This document shows positions 23,979-37,100 of a DNA stretch of 64,000 nt, piece by piece; within the stretch, counting starts at the first letter, position 1, and each line of letters opens with the position of its first letter. This DNA comes from Eucalyptus grandis (Eukaryota; Streptophyta; Magnoliopsida; Myrtales; Myrtaceae): positions 17,564,559 through 17,628,558 of the forward strand of contig NC_052614.1 in NCBI RefSeq assembly GCF_016545825.1, in the 5' to 3' direction. The position numbers and the translations under genes were made by a program. A model generated the notes under the pieces. It was not told the DNA's origin, searched no databases, and saw only the letters and a program-made list of their open reading frames with translations.

Positions 23979-23990
23979 GCTCTGATACCA
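23979..23990 (-). other. Primer-binding site, tRNA-Met
   Basis: TGGTATCAGAGC on the minus strand, directly abutting the 5' LTR; complementary to the 3' end of plant initiator tRNA-Met. Confidence 0.9.
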
Positions 23991-24121
23991 TGTGAAGAGA
24001 TAATTATTTTCTAATAATCAAAATAAAAATAGGTTACAAATATATATATGCTTGTATGTGCTTAACCCTACTCATAACTAAGTTACTATTTTACCCGTAT
24101 TACTCATAATATTTCTCAACG
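23991..24121 (-). repeat. 5' LTR of the 18.4-24.1 kb copia element
   Basis: 131 bp, ends in TTCACA on the minus strand, nearly identical to 18391-18522 (about eight substitutions and one indel). Confidence 0.9.
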
Positions 24122-24126
24122 GTATT

Positions 24127-24927
24127 TACGATATTTAGTGGGGTAGATGGTAGTCTTCTATTTAATAGAGTAGATGTAATTAAGAAGAGTAGATCTTCAC
24201 ATATATAAATAAGGGTGCCATTCTCCTCATTTATATCGATTAGCACTTGAGCAGTAAAAATACATTTTCTAAGGTTCCTCTTTCTAAAAACTTTCTCTCT
24301 CTACGATCTAAATGGATTAGGGAGTGAACATTCAATCTTAGGAAAAAAAAGGCTTAAACTTAGGCGACTCAATGAATTAAAAGAAGCTTAATTTGTCATA
24401 TGGTCGATCTAAAGCATCAGCCCACACTTTAATCATGGTTAACAATAAAGCATACAGAAAATTAGACTTAAATGGGAAAAATAAAAGCTGTGGCAATATG
24501 CTGGGACAGGAAATAAATTGCTTGTATAAAGTTTTATAAATTAAAGTGCAATATATACATTTTTAAATTTGCACCAAAATATTGGAAAAGGTTGTGTAAC
24601 CTTAAATCTAAGACAGATGTTTTGGGCTTTTTGCTCTTGGACAGGGGGGAAACCCCCACGAGATCCGCAGGTGCTCTCGTGGAGCGTGGGCCAAAGGACT
24701 ACCAGTCAACCGTTAACTACCAGTCTCCTCCTCCCTTCCCTCTGCCAACACTAAGAAAAGAAACGCCGGCGTGCTCTCCCTGTGTTCATCCCCGCGTCAA
24801 CCTCTCGCATTCCCCCACCTTGAAAAAGGGGAAGAAACCCTTCATCACACTCGAAACCTCCAATGCAAGTAAAGAGAAGCGCCTCACGGATTGTCTTGAA
24901 ACTCAGAGAAACCGTTCTGTTCAAGCC
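24127..24927 (+). other. Flank of the copia insertion and presumed TBC gene 5' region
   Basis: 24127-24340 continues the DNA into which the copia element inserted and looks like LTR or leader sequence (short AT-rich blocks, TATATAAATAAGG near 24203). From about 24640 the DNA becomes GC-rich and probably contains promoter and 5' leader of the TBC gene. The reading frame stays open upstream of the chosen start back to 24592, but that segment does not look conserved. Confidence 0.4.
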
Positions 24928-27900
24928 ATGCTCAAGAACAAGCTCAAGATCCCCGACAAGACCCGCAAGCCGTTCCCGGACCGGCTGGGGAGCTTGGTCA
25001 TCGGTTTCGACTACCGGGACGGCGAGAATGCGGGGTCCGATGCGGCCCTCGAGTTCGGGGAAGAGCTCGAGACGATTCAGCCCAACGGGTTCGGGTCGGA
25101 TCGGGAGTTCGAGGAGCCGGATGATGGAGTGGAAGAGGGGCGCGTGCAGGATGAGGGCCCGACCGGCGGAGGAGCCGGCGGCGGCGGCTGCGGCGGCGGC
25201 GAGCCGGAGTTTCGGGCCCGGCAGAGGCCCGCGAGAGAAGGGTCGGCTCCGGTTTCGGTGTTGGAGGTGATTGCAGCTGATGAGAAGAGGTCTGATGTTC
25301 AGTACGAGGTATGATGGATTGATGTGAATTGATGACATTTGTCTTCGGATGGTTGAATGCTTGAGGCTCACGTTGTTACTATGCGTGAACTGATGCAGCA
25401 TTGTGTGTGTAGTCGATTGGAAGTTCTCAATTTGTCGGTTCAATTCTTGGATTCTTTCTGCAGATATCGCAGGAAGAAATAAATTTGGAGAAGTTGCAGA
25501 GAATTGCGAGTAAAGGGCTTCCTGACGAGGGGGGTTTGCGTGCCACGACTTGGAAGGTTAGAACTTAATTATGTTCATTCCTCAAGCACTTTGCTGGTTC
25601 ATAGTAATGATATGTGTGTGGAGCAAGATAACACCTTACAAAAACTTGAATCGCATCTTGTGATGGGAGAAGGATAATTCATTTTTCAGCTTCTTGAATG
25701 TACTTAAATTGCCTAAGTCTGGAGGAAGTGCTATTTTTTTATAAATGGTTTGTCACTGAAATTGTCATACTGGATTCCCCATTCCTAACTGCTTTCTGGG
25801 TACATTATTCCAAGTGTGCATGCTCTTACGTACGAGTTCACCAAAAGGGCAATTTGATGGACACTGCCTTGAATATGTGCGACAACACATACTGCCATCA
25901 GTCTAATCTTATTATCTTATTCTAAAACAATATAGGGCAAATTCATTGCCTGATTTAGACTTTTGAAATTAGAGAGCTTGGAGCCACAATCCTTTTACCT
26001 TCCATGATTGAAAGGTGATCAATATTGCTCTTTGTTTGTGACCTTGAAACAAAGACTCTCAGCAAGGACTGTTCCATTCTTATGGTGCATATGTTTGACA
26101 TGCTTTGAACTGTATCATAACCCCATTAAAGAGCCAAGTAAGCCTACCCTAACATACCCACTTTTCATAAGCAGCTCATCTGATTCCGGCACATTGTGGA
26201 TAACATATCCAATCTAGTTTGCCATGTACCAAAAACGATGAGGTGGATAAAAGCATATGCAAGACTGGGAGTTCCTGAACCTTTAACAGAATTCCTATTT
26301 ACTTGTAATTGAGGTTATAATGTGTGAACTTGATCTGTAATTGAGCGAGTGCCTTTGGAAGGATAAACAAGGATAGGCACTTTGAAGATGTGCATTTTGT
26401 GAAATCTTTGTTTAATCTGCTCTATTTTAAGCAGCTGCTCCTTGGCTATCTTCCCCCTTCTCGCAACTTGTGGGAAAAGGAGTTATCAGAGAACCGACTT
26501 AAGTATGCGAAACTGAAAGAAGACCTTCTTATAAGTCCTGTAAGCTGCTTTCTTCCTTTCTTTTTATCAACTTGTATCGCCAGAATCATATGACTCTGAA
26601 GTTCGTGATGTATGAAAATCTTGACTCTAGGCAGTCAGAGTTTGCTAGAAGGAAAAATTTAGATTTCAGTCCTCGTGAAACGGAAGCAGGGAGTGATGTT
26701 GATGGGCCACTTCGCCGGCACCAAATCTCTCAGGAGGATCACCCTCTGAGTCTTGGTAAAGCTAGCGTTTGGAATCAGTACTTTGAGGTGCATATCTTTT
26801 CCACCATTTGGGGTTCGCTTTGTCCTTCCTTGCCCTATTCTTGAGCTGATGTTTACCACAATAGAGATGTGTTTCTAGAATACAGAAGTTGCAGAGCAGA
26901 TAGACCGTGATTTACAACGTACCCACCCAGATATGAAATTCTTTTCTGGAGAAACAGCGATCAGTAGAAGACACAGGGTATGGTATCTTTTATGTTGTTC
27001 TATATGAGATTGTTGCTACTTTCTTTTCTTGTGAAGAGGAGCTGATGTATTTTTTTGTGTGTCTACAGGAAGCAATGAGAAATATTCTCCTCCTGTTTGC
27101 AAAATTGAATCCTGCTATCCGCTATGTGCAAGGAATGAACGAGGTCTTGGCACCCATATATTATGTCTTCAGTACTGATCCTAACGAGCAAAATGCTGTA
27201 AGAGTTACTGAATCTTCTTGTCTCCAGAAGTATGTCATTTGCCCTTGGATGACTGTATTTCCGTGCTTGCAAATTGTCCAAGTTTATACTTACATGGCTC
27301 AGAATTTCCTAGGTGTCATGTTTTTTTAAAGCTCAAGCTTTATATATGTTCAGGTCACTTTTTGATCTTACATCTGCTGAGTTTTTGCGGAATCTTGATC
27401 TCTTATTGTGCTCCGATATGCAATGAAATGTGTAGAGGTCTTTGAGGCGTTTTACTATGCATGTTTTCACATTAGTGTCTATCGAACTTGCACTAATTAA
27501 TTGAGCTGGATTCTTTTTAGTCAACATGGTGATGTAAAGGAAAATTCAAAGGTAGGTACAATTCCAGTTTTTTCCCCACTGGAAAGCTATAATTTCATTC
27601 TATAAATATTCTCTCTCTGACCAATGCTTTTACTTGCTCGTGTCATACTCACTCAGGACATATCTTTGCTTGATATCTGTGTGATAAGTCTCTCAAGTCT
27701 AAGAAATCATGAAATATAGCGTCAAATGTATATCTAATTTCAGCCTCTTTTTGTGAATTAATGCATTTGCTCCATGTTGTGCATCTGGTACCCTCTACAG
27801 TCATTTGTTTGCTTTAACATCTGTATCATAGTCTCTCAAGTCTTAAAATCATGTCAATCTACCAATGTGATTGCAACTTCACCTCTTTCAAAGTATTGAT

Positions 27901-29979
27901 GTGTTCACTCCACATTGCCCAGCTTGTACTCTTCTTTCCATTAATGAACTTGTTATCTTTTCGCATCTAATGTGGAGATGTTGTCTTATATCTGTGCAGG
28001 CAAATGCAGAAGCAGATAGTTTTTCATGTTTTGTCAGGCTCCTGGGTGACTCAGTGGACCACTTCTGTCAACAGTTAGACAATAGTTCAGTGGGAATACT
28101 CTCTACCCTTTCCCGCTTATCTGAGTTGTTAAAGACGAACGATGAGGAATTGTGGCGGCATCTTGAATTTACAACCAGGGTAATCTCAAATGGCTCAAGC
28201 TATAATTCCATAAGTTCAACATTTTGTGGTTGCACGTCTTCTTCAGCTCTGCTTTCTGACATCGCAATTTTGGGATTTGTTGGTCAGCTAATGTCATGAT
28301 TATTATGAGCAGGTTGAACCGCAATTCTACGCATTTAGATGGATCACATTGCTTCTTACCCAAGAATTTAGCTTCCAATCCATCTTGAGAATATGGGATT
28401 CTCTTTTGGGCAACCCTTTTGGTGTTCAGGTATTTTTGCTCTCTCTGCATTCTCCATTTCTACAGTTGTGCATGCTATCCATGTTATTAAAATCCATGAA
28501 AACAAGTAAGAACCAATATGGGTTAGTTTGAAGTGGTTTGGTCTGACTGGGTTTCTTGGTCTACCGGGACTCACTGAGTACATCTTCTGAGAAAGATGTT
28601 GGAAATAATCGGATGTAGAGACCTGTTTTATTTGGAAATTAGCCTTTTCTTTTATTGGCGTAATTTCATGATGTAGAAATGTAATGCCTGATAAGTAGAG
28701 GAAAACCACTTGCCAATTTAGGATGATATTTCTGATGCATGCTAGCGTTTGCAGATGAAGGAGGATAGTATGAGAAGCTCGAATTTGGGAGGAATTTTTG
28801 AATTTATACATTCCATTTTAAGTTTGGTATAGGTAGAAATTCAAATGAAGCGGTGGGAAGAATCAGAGATCATAAAGTAACAGTGAGCAGGGTGATCATA
28901 ATCTTGGATTCTTTCTGCAAAAGAAATGGGAAATTGGTCTAAATCAATCAACATTTCCCTCACAATATATGCACATGATAGGTTAAATAGAGAAGCGAGT
29001 GTTATAATATATGGAACACAAGAATGCTACTTAAATATAAGATTAAATTCTGTGTGATGTTATGGCCAACAATAGTTAATAGAGAAGCATGCGTGTTATA
29101 ACATATGGAACACAAGAATGCTACTTAAATATAAGGTTAAATTCTGTGTGATGTTATGGCCAATGATTGTTTATTCAACGTAATGGATACACCGGAAATG
29201 TGTACCAGACATAAGGATACTTTCGATGGGAAATCGAGAAAAGGAGATTGAAAATGTCCTTTTCGAGAAAAGTTGTTGTGAAACCAATCAAGGACAAGAT
29301 CAGCAAGTGACAAAAAAGGGGATCGTGAATCTTTTACATGTGGAGTCTTCTTGACAATGTGAATGCCGATGGGGAAAGACATAAAAAGGCATTTGATAAG
29401 TATTTTAATGTGATTGAAATCTGAAACATTTGAAAGCGTATTGATCCTGGGCTAAATCAATCTATTATGATAAGGCTTGCTTTGTTCTTGTCATTTTCGT
29501 TCGCCTTCATGTCCTGATTTCTATGGAGGAGTGCAAGTCTGCTCGTCATTTTCTCAATACTGTTTAGGTCACTTCTGTCTGATTGGTGAGTGATGCTTTT
29601 TGGGGTGGAAACAGTCTTTCCTCTCCTGTGCATAGAGCTAGAGCATTTAGATTTCACTTTGCCTCCTGCTGGTAATTGAACATACACTCTAATATTATGC
29701 TTGTGGTGGACACAATTCTTTTGCGAATTCCCCTCTCTTCAATCGATCAACTTGTTGGCAACTTGAGAAAATGACAATGAAATACGTCTGGTGGCACAGG
29801 ATATGCTGCTGCGAGTTTGTTGTGCCATGTTGTTATGCATAAAGAGCAGACTGATGAGTGGTGACTTCATAGCGAACTTGAAGCTTCTACAGCACTACCC
29901 GGATATCAACATTGAACACCTGCTCCAGGTCGCGATGGATTTGACTCCCGACACATCTTCCTATCGCTTGTCCTTGTAA
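24928..29979 (+). CDS. TBC-domain Rab GTPase-activating protein (TBC1D13-like)
   Basis: Predicted to accelerate GTP hydrolysis by Rab GTPases in membrane traffic. Nine exons with GT-AG junctions and all in phase 0: 24928-25308, 25464-25556, 26435-26539, 26635-26787, 26879-26977, 27069-27197, 28000-28179, 28313-28429, 29800-29979; 478 residues. The first about 125 residues hold an acidic part and a Gly/Glu/Arg-rich low-complexity part. The TBC domain starts near 145 (GLPDEGGLRATTWK). Both catalytic fingers are intact: IDRDLQR with Arg258, and YVQGMNE with Gln298. Near the end are the FRWITLLLTQEF and RIWDSLL motifs of TBC1D13-type proteins. I chose the ATG at 24928 (GCCATGC, MLKNKLKIPD) because the upstream open frame looks non-conserved; an earlier start at 24592 cannot be excluded. 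Large introns 6 and 8 contain no recognised gene. Confidence 0.93.
28982..29168. repeat. 94-bp tandem duplication in intron 8 of the TBC gene
   Basis: ATGGAACACAAGAATGCTAC occurs at 29011 and 29105, and the similarity extends across two 94-bp units differing at a few bases. Confidence 0.85.
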
Positions 29980-30018
29980 TGACTCTGTATCAACAAACAT
30001 TTGCCAATGTTTGTACAG

Positions 30019-30037
30019 AGTCTCTCTCTCTCTTTCC

Positions 30038-30069
<32 letters not shown>

Positions 30070-30070
30070 G
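30019..30070. repeat. CT microsatellite in the TBC gene 3' region
   Basis: Interrupted CT tract beginning about 40 bp after the TBC stop codon, probably inside the 3' untranslated region. Confidence 0.85.
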
Positions 30071-33000
30071 TGTATCACAAAACGATTTGCAAGGATGAAG
30101 TGGGTTTTGATATTGGTTTGAGGCGATCCGATCCGTCCACTTCTCTACATATTCACTGTGAAATGCATTGATACGGGCATCATTAATGTTTCAGAATACT
30201 TTCCTTTTGTGAACAGACGCCGTTTTCGAGGAGGCAAAAATTCCACTACTACAGAATTGTCAATAGGAAAACCCATGATTCCATAATGTTCGTTACCTGG
30301 CTTTTACTTGACCGGCAGATGCTGTCTTGGCTGGATTATGGGTAGGCTTTTTCTAGGCAATGTTCCTTGTCCGACGGGAATCTGCCAACGTTGTTGTCCC
30401 ATTTCCTGTATTAAGGATGAGGCGCTCATTCGTCCAAAGCGAATTATTAGGCACAGATCTGTCAGTGTTCGAAAAGATGACTCAAGTGGTCGCACGTTCG
30501 GCTCCCTCAAACCCCTTTTTCTTCCCGTCTTGCGGGTCATATTTTAATTTTAATACAAAAGATTATGTGAATAAAAGGCAATAAAATACATCTCTATCTC
30601 TAAGGTAACGTGGAATTTTAAAATTTGCGATTGGCTTTATAAGCCTAAATAAAAAAAGGGCTAACGTCAAATTCACTCAGAACAAAATGCATATGAGAAA
30701 AATCAATGCGGTTTTGAAGTACTGCTTCTCAGCCAAGAATTGAAATGGATATGCAACTTTTCCAAATTTAGGAGAAAATGACTCCTGATTTGTCCAAGCG
30801 GATGAGGCTCTGATCTGGTTAAAAGTTCTGGACTTTAGTAGAGAGACAAAGCTGAGAAAATGAAAGGCCGTCTCAAACCCAAAGCAAGTCCACCTTCCCC
30901 TCCCCATGGAAATTTGTGGCGTCGCTTTGTTCGTACATATTAGATATTGATTTTTATCGAACTTATTCATTATCGCAACTCGAGATCCAAAGTACCCCAT
31001 TTTTCTATTTATCTTCTATATTTAAATTATTCTTGACTTTATCCACATTCTCGGTCAATGTTCATACTTTAAGCTCTTCAAGGAGATGGTTGCGTGACAT
31101 GCCTGGGGACGCTACAATGTGAACCGATTATTGATTTTTCTAAAGCTATAGTTTTGAAATTGTTTCTGCACACGTTGCTCCCACTATCTCGCTTTACTTG
31201 TAGACAAGAAGGAGAAAAGAAAAGAAAAATTGCAAGCTGAAGAAAACAAATGATGGTCCCTTGGATCCTAGCAAGGCAATTGGGAAAAACCTAAACAAAG
31301 ACCATCCGGTTTCGAGGCAGGTTCAATTGCCCACATGCATGTAAAAAGGAGTGTATTAAGTTCATAGTAATCATATCCATACGTGCAAAATGTGCATTTC
31401 TTTACTGGGTTTAAAGGGGATTAAGATCTAATTATCTTTTCCATTAAAGAAATCTTGATTTTTGGTCAAGGTCATTGTGTTGTCTTTGAAACGTTATGTT
31501 TCTCGAGTACGCAATGAATCCATTTTCCCCTCCCCCTCTATGTATGTTAAGGGATGCTGGATCTTTGATTCACTTGTTACTTTTGAGTCATTTTGGTATT
31601 ATTTTCTTATTCTGTTTTATATGACATGATAAGTTTTTTTCTCAAATTTCAAAAATCTAGTTCCACATGTGGAATTCCTTTCGTAACACCTTATTAATTA
31701 AAATTTTAAAAAATTACAAACATCATGCACGGACTTTCTTCAAACTTCTAACGCGGGACAGCCCAAAAATTAAAAAAAAAAAAAAAAAAAAAAAGAATTG
31801 TATGGTCCGTAGATCATGTAAACGAGTTCATCTTAATTGTTCGTCATGCCGTCCCAGGATGCCAAAGAAGCTTTGTTAATGTTCTAAAGATTGACGATCA
31901 ACTTTAATTAATCTTGATTGGCCTTGGGAATAATATGCGTCACTCGTGCAAAAAGTAGACGCGGGGAGCTTTTTCTTTACTGATATTACTTTTAACTTTT
32001 TTCTTTTTTATTTATTTTTTACTTTAGACTGGAATAGGTTAATCGATTTCGTGATTCTTGCTTCTGTTGGCTCCATGTTATCTCTATTTTTCTAAAATAA
32101 TAATTATAACGTAAATTGTTTTTTTTTTTTTTGGTTGCTTGCGAACGCTTTTCTTCGTATGCGACGTATTTGTCGGTATAGGAATGGCTGTCTTTATAAG
32201 ACAGGTGGAAGGTTTCAATTCCTGCCTGAAAGTAAGTGAAAAGACAATGATGTAATGATATGCACGTACCGACGGGAAGAAAAACATTTGTAGCAAATTC
32301 TGATAATTTTTCCATGTTTCTATATGGTTTTTTGAGAGAATTATACAAGCTTAAACAATTTTCTATGAAATGTAAAGACTTTTGGATCTGAAAAAATGAA
32401 AATGTCTGTTAATTCTTGAGACTAGAATTTGTGCATGCATAAATTATATAAACCCGTAGATATAAATTCTTCAAATAAAAAGTGAAGGGAAAAAGTTGTA
32501 TTTATTATCGTAAGATAACATTACTGAGAATTCTTGTTACACATACACCTATTTATTTTTGAAATAGATTTTTTTTTCTTATTTTCTTTTTCAAAATTAT
32601 TAATAGTGAGCAGCCTTTTTGGGACTGTATAAAAACACAAAAACACCTACTCCCATATTTATTTAGAGGCCCCATCTACTTATCTATATCTGATTTTTTT
32701 GCCTATTTTAGCCTGACATGTAAAGCATCTCCAAGGCCACCAAATCCTTTCCCAGTCTGTCATCAGGGTCAGATTATGTGCTAATATACCTCTCCAGGAT
32801 AGTTATGAACATTCCCTTAAGCATCTCTCCTAAATGTTCATGTCGTTTGGTTGAATTAAAAGCCCTGCTCATTTTGGATTCATAAAAATCCAAAGCCTAG
32901 AGATATTTATTGGAAATACAATTAATTGAGACACAAAGTTTAGGTGCCAAATAAAGATTTTCTAGAGAAACCTTCTAGATGGATTAAATCTTGAACTAAA

Positions 33001-33352
33001 CCGAAGAGTTTGCCCAAATCGAAACTCCTCGCACCCGTGAGCATATGCTAAATTTCATCGAAATTATGTAATAATGAATTTCTCTCCGCGACGTCATCTC
33101 ACGGAAACCGAAACTTTTTCTTGTGACGTTCCTCTCATCCAATACTGAAAAATATATATATATTTTTTTCACAAGAGATAGAAAAACCCACCAATCCCAC
33201 TCTTCCTTTTGACATTAGGTTCCTACTACTGCTGTCATTCAAATAAATAAAATGCCAATTTGCGGCCCCTTCTTTTGTAGGTCACCGTATCATATGGCTC
33301 ATCATTATTTAATGTCACATTGTTTAGCTTCCATTGCAACCATCATACCATT
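30071..33352. other. Intergenic, no recognised gene
   Basis: AT-rich DNA. A poly(A) run of about 22 bases lies at 31772-31794. A slightly GC-richer stretch at 30300-30545 is open on both strands but resembles nothing I know. Confidence 0.6.
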
Positions 33353-33378
33353 CTCTCTCTCTCTCTCTCTCTCTCTCT
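33353..33378. promoter_or_regulatory. CT-rich (GAGA-type) promoter tract
   Basis: About 13 CT units directly abutting the TATA box of the following gene. Pyrimidine patches of this kind are common near plant transcription starts. Confidence 0.5.
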
Positions 33379-33383
33379 ATAAA
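33378..33383 (+). promoter_or_regulatory. TATA box of the small membrane-protein gene
   Basis: TATAAA 135 bp upstream of the ATG at 33518, predicting a leader of about 100 bp. Confidence 0.65.
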
Positions 33384-33517
33384 GAGCAGAGCAAAACACA
33401 GACCAGACCAGACCACACCAAGTAAACCTCAAGAAGGCAACCGCCATCTTCCTCTGCTGACAGCAGCCAACAAATAGCACCCTTCTCTCTCTCTCGTCCT
33501 TCTTCATCAAATTCAAC

Positions 33518-34108
33518 ATGTCTCCCATCTTGACCCCTCAAGGAATGGCCTTGGCCACCGCCATGGCGGTCTCCGGCACCGTAATCCTCCTCGCCCTCCG
33601 CCTCCAGAAGCCGGTCGACGATCACGTCTCGCAGCCACCGCAGCCCCCGCAGCAGGCCCTCCGCTCCTGCATGATGTCCGGTACGAACACCTAAAGAAGA
33701 ACCTCTCTCTCTCTCTCTCTCTGTTTTTTCTTTTCCCTCTCCGGCCGAATTCCCGAGTTACCCATGTCGCAAAATCCTTTCTTCTTCTCTTCTTCTTTTT
33801 GCCCTGATCACGATTGTGGGTGTTCCCCTGTTTTTTCCGTCTTCGAAGATGGGAAGCGGAGAGCGAAGAACAAGAAGAAGAGAGTCCACTTCGCGGCGGA
33901 CGTGGTGGATCCGTGCGGCTACAGCGAGGAGTTCAGGAGGCAGCACAGGATCGCGACCAGTCCCGCTCCTCCCTCCCCCGACCCGAATCCGACCAAGTTC
34001 AAGAAGAATGCGAGCGGCAAAGCTAGAGGAATGCCTGCCAATAGGATGGCTCTGTACAACGGAATTCTCAGAGACCGTGTCGTTCAGAGATTGGCCTATT
34101 CCTGCTGA
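33518..34108 (+). CDS. Conserved-looking small plant protein with N-terminal membrane anchor
   Basis: Two exons, 33518-33680 and 33849-34108, joined by a GT-AG intron of 168 bp; 140 residues. Residues about 9-28 (GMALATAMAVSGTVILLAL) form a hydrophobic segment, then a Pro/Gln-rich spacer, then a strongly basic KRRAKNKKKRVHF stretch (57-69) followed by AADVVDP. The C-terminus has a compact motif with NRMALYNGILRDR and ends RLAYSC. The layout suggests a single-pass membrane protein with a basic, cytosol-facing tail. I recognise the general look of a small plant-specific family but not a function. TATA box, CT-rich promoter and clean splice sites support a real, expressed gene. It stands alone, with no neighbouring gene that hints at its role. 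Confidence 0.82.
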
Positions 34109-37100
34109 CGGGAGGGCTTCCCCATTTGCCCTTCCATTTCTCCCCCCAAGTTGCTGCTGTGGATATTTTAATCTATTCTCGCTAACTTTGCAGTATATTC
34201 TTGTAAAGATTCCCCTCTCCCTGCCCCTGTTCTTTAGTTCCTTTTTCGCGCTGTCGGAAATTCCTGCTTCATTAGACTCTGAGGAAGATGTTCAGCAGTT
34301 CCGGTTTAGGCCCGGAAGGTGATGGAATTTAGGAACTAGATGGGCCCGGAAGCCTCTTAGGATGGGGTAATTTCAATGGCCGAATATGTGAATCTGTCTT
34401 GCTGTTTAGAAATTTTCAGGCTTCTGTTCTTGCCATTTGAAGAATTTTTACCTTTCTTTTTTGCTGATCGGGCAGAGCGAATGCGTGCCGCTGTGCTGCT
34501 TGAGTTGATATCGCCATCCCGGGATGGCGACATCTGGTGAGATTTGGCTGATCCTTACTTTCGCTGCTCTCTAATCGTATCGGTTTTGTTTGCGTGAAGC
34601 AAAGATTCGTCGTCAATTATTGGAGGTGATAACTACAGGGGTTTTTCACCCCTTCGTTTGCCCTCGACATTACCCTGGCCAATCACAAATTTTGACAATC
34701 ATGGAGGTGCGGCATCCGGTAGGTCGTATGGTCGTTTTAGATGCCGTTCTGTCGGTCTTTGTCTATCCTAGTAGTTTGTGCGGAAGGTGGCGTCGTTTCT
34801 ATGTGGACTCGATCCGATCCGACCCGATTCCCATTTTCTCTGAGATCTGGAGTGCCCTAAACTCTCTTGCCTAAATCGCCAATGCCCTCGATGGTGTCAG
34901 CCTATACTAAGCAATAGCTATAGTCTCTCACTTTGGCTACGTTGTTGTCGAAGGTTGCCAGAAGTCTCGCCTTGTTTAGAATTTTCTTGCTCTGATGATC
35001 ACATTTGCCCACGTTGGATAGGTTAGAGTCTGCCATTGAATTGTATATTCACTGATTCATGTCCCATGCTACAATTTGTAACAATTTGATTCGTTTCACA
35101 TGATTCAAGTCTGCAAAAGGAGTACTTGCTAATCTCACAAGTTGCAAGCAATGACCACATAGTGATGAGTTCTGCCTATGAATCGTCTAAAAATATCTAT
35201 TTCGTCTGATATGGGACTGAAGTGTCACTGTCCTTGCATAAATTACCGTTCATCTTCCTTCAACCACAATCCAAGCATGGAGCAATTACACCATATTTTC
35301 AGCAAATTCCGTGCCATGTCATCTCAAAACAACTACATAACCATTAACCCATTTGAGAATTTGACACCATTGGACCCACTTAAACATAAAAAACTTTAGG
35401 ATGTCTTCGAATGATGATCACTCTTTCCTTTTCTTTTAAACTTTTTGCTTATGGCATTTCGAGACTTTATTTTCTTAACAATAATTAACTCAGATATTTT
35501 AAAATGTCTCAATAGAAAAAGAAATAGTCTCTTGTGCTTCGTCCTGCTATTTCGAGTACCTTCGTATGATCGCGGATTTTCGATTGGATATGTTCGGCAA
35601 AGAATTAAAATACTTCCTCGGGATCACGGGTGAAAAAGTAGAGGGCATCGATACGTCTTTGCCCCATCCCAAGTTTGGTCGTTAGGAGAACTGGCGGGAC
35701 AAGGACCACTTGCGACAACAAAGGACGAGAACCGGTCTCTCTTTTTCTTCGTGGTTGGCGTGTGAACACAGGCATCTTCCATGAACCTTCCTAGCCTCTG
35801 CACACAACAAAAACAAATCGATCCAATGGCATCAAGACTTGGCCCATTGACTTAGAACGCGTGCGGCACGCCTATGGTACATTATTAAATTCGATTTGAA
35901 TTGAAGGTCTCAATAATTGAAGCGTGATAGGTAGCTTTTCCTATAAGTAGTACTTGCTTTTGAGAAAAAAAGAAGAAAAGAAAGAGAGCAACTATTATTT
36001 CGCACGGTAGCGGATTACCACTATATAGTTACATATAGGCACCGATAATTTTCACTTGGACAATAGCCGATAACTTTCCCTTGGATAATAGAGACCTAGA
36101 GCGTGTAGGATCGACCAATGTAGATGGCCCTTACTTAAAATTGGCATAAGAATTGTGCGCTTGTGACAAAAACATTTGATTTGAGTGTCACTCAAAATCG
36201 ATCCCTAGAGAGGCCATAGCGTAAAACTTTAGGCGAGTAAGCCCACAACTCCACCAGGATCCTGCCAGAATAAAAACCTGCTCAACAACATGCGATCATT
36301 GAGTACCACTGTCCCTAGCAAACTCCTGATCATCGACTTACCGACTTGTCGGGCCGGCCTATGCCAAAAACATAATTTGGCGGGATTTGGTTAACCAATT
36401 TCCTTCTTAACCAGTGCATGCAACTGAGGGCTGCTTGAGCTTGCCCGGAATCATTCATTTTGTAAAGAAAAATTAGTACTTTGATTTGGTAAAAGGATTT
36501 GGACAAGGACTCTTCGGCGGTCATGTCAAGTCGACCATCCAATACCTGTGGCTAAATCTACCGTTAATCAGGTCTAGTCATAAGCAATTTTGAGTTAGCG
36601 ATCACTTAAAGAAGGGAAAGAAGAATGGATCCTCTACCTTGATCCAATAGGTCAATCACTTCGGGAGTGAGCTTTAGGCTTTACTAAATAGTCACTTGAA
36701 GACAGTGAACATCTCATTCGTCGCGTGGTAATGTCTAGATTAACTATTTGTGAGTATCTCTTCACGTTTAAAACCAACTTCGAGAGCTCATAAGAATGAA
36801 AACACTAAAAAACCCAGGTTTTCCTTTCTCATTTCTTAATTGAATACTCAAGGTCAACAACTATCGACTTGAAATTTGATTCGGTGATCGTTCAAGCTCT
36901 ACTCCCTAACAAACCATAGGTTGAATCTTGTAAACCAATCAAGGGGGCGCAATAATTTCCCGTTTCTTTACGAGAGAACGACAGGAGCCAATGAAACTTC
37001 CTGCGGGCCACCTGTCGAGCATGTGTTGGTGACAAGTGAAAGAAGCAAAAACCTCAATCGATCAGCATGGGCAGCTGAGACAAAGTGCCGCGGAATCACT

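Larger units (their letters stand above)
18391..24121 (-). mobile_element. Complete Ty1/copia retrotransposon, inactive
   Basis: Element on the minus strand with LTRs of 131-132 bp at each end, a 5-bp target duplication GTATT (18386-18390 and 24122-24126), a tRNA-Met primer-binding site next to the 5' LTR and a polypurine tract next to the 3' LTR. Domain order gag, protease, integrase, reverse transcriptase, RNase H is that of copia. The polyprotein is broken by stops and frameshifts. The two LTRs differ at about eight positions plus one indel, so the insertion is not recent. Confidence 0.95.

Noticed and set aside
24751..25443. 230-codon minus-strand open frame over TBC exon 1
   Set aside because: Shadow of GC-rich exon 1; the sense strand has clean splice sites and a recognised domain.
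30308..30547. 79-codon plus-strand frame downstream of the TBC gene
   Set aside because: Open on both strands, no domain, lies where downstream or untranslated sequence is expected.
34590..34874. 94-codon plus-strand frame after the small membrane-protein gene
   Set aside because: No recognisable motif, no promoter and random-looking composition; probably chance.
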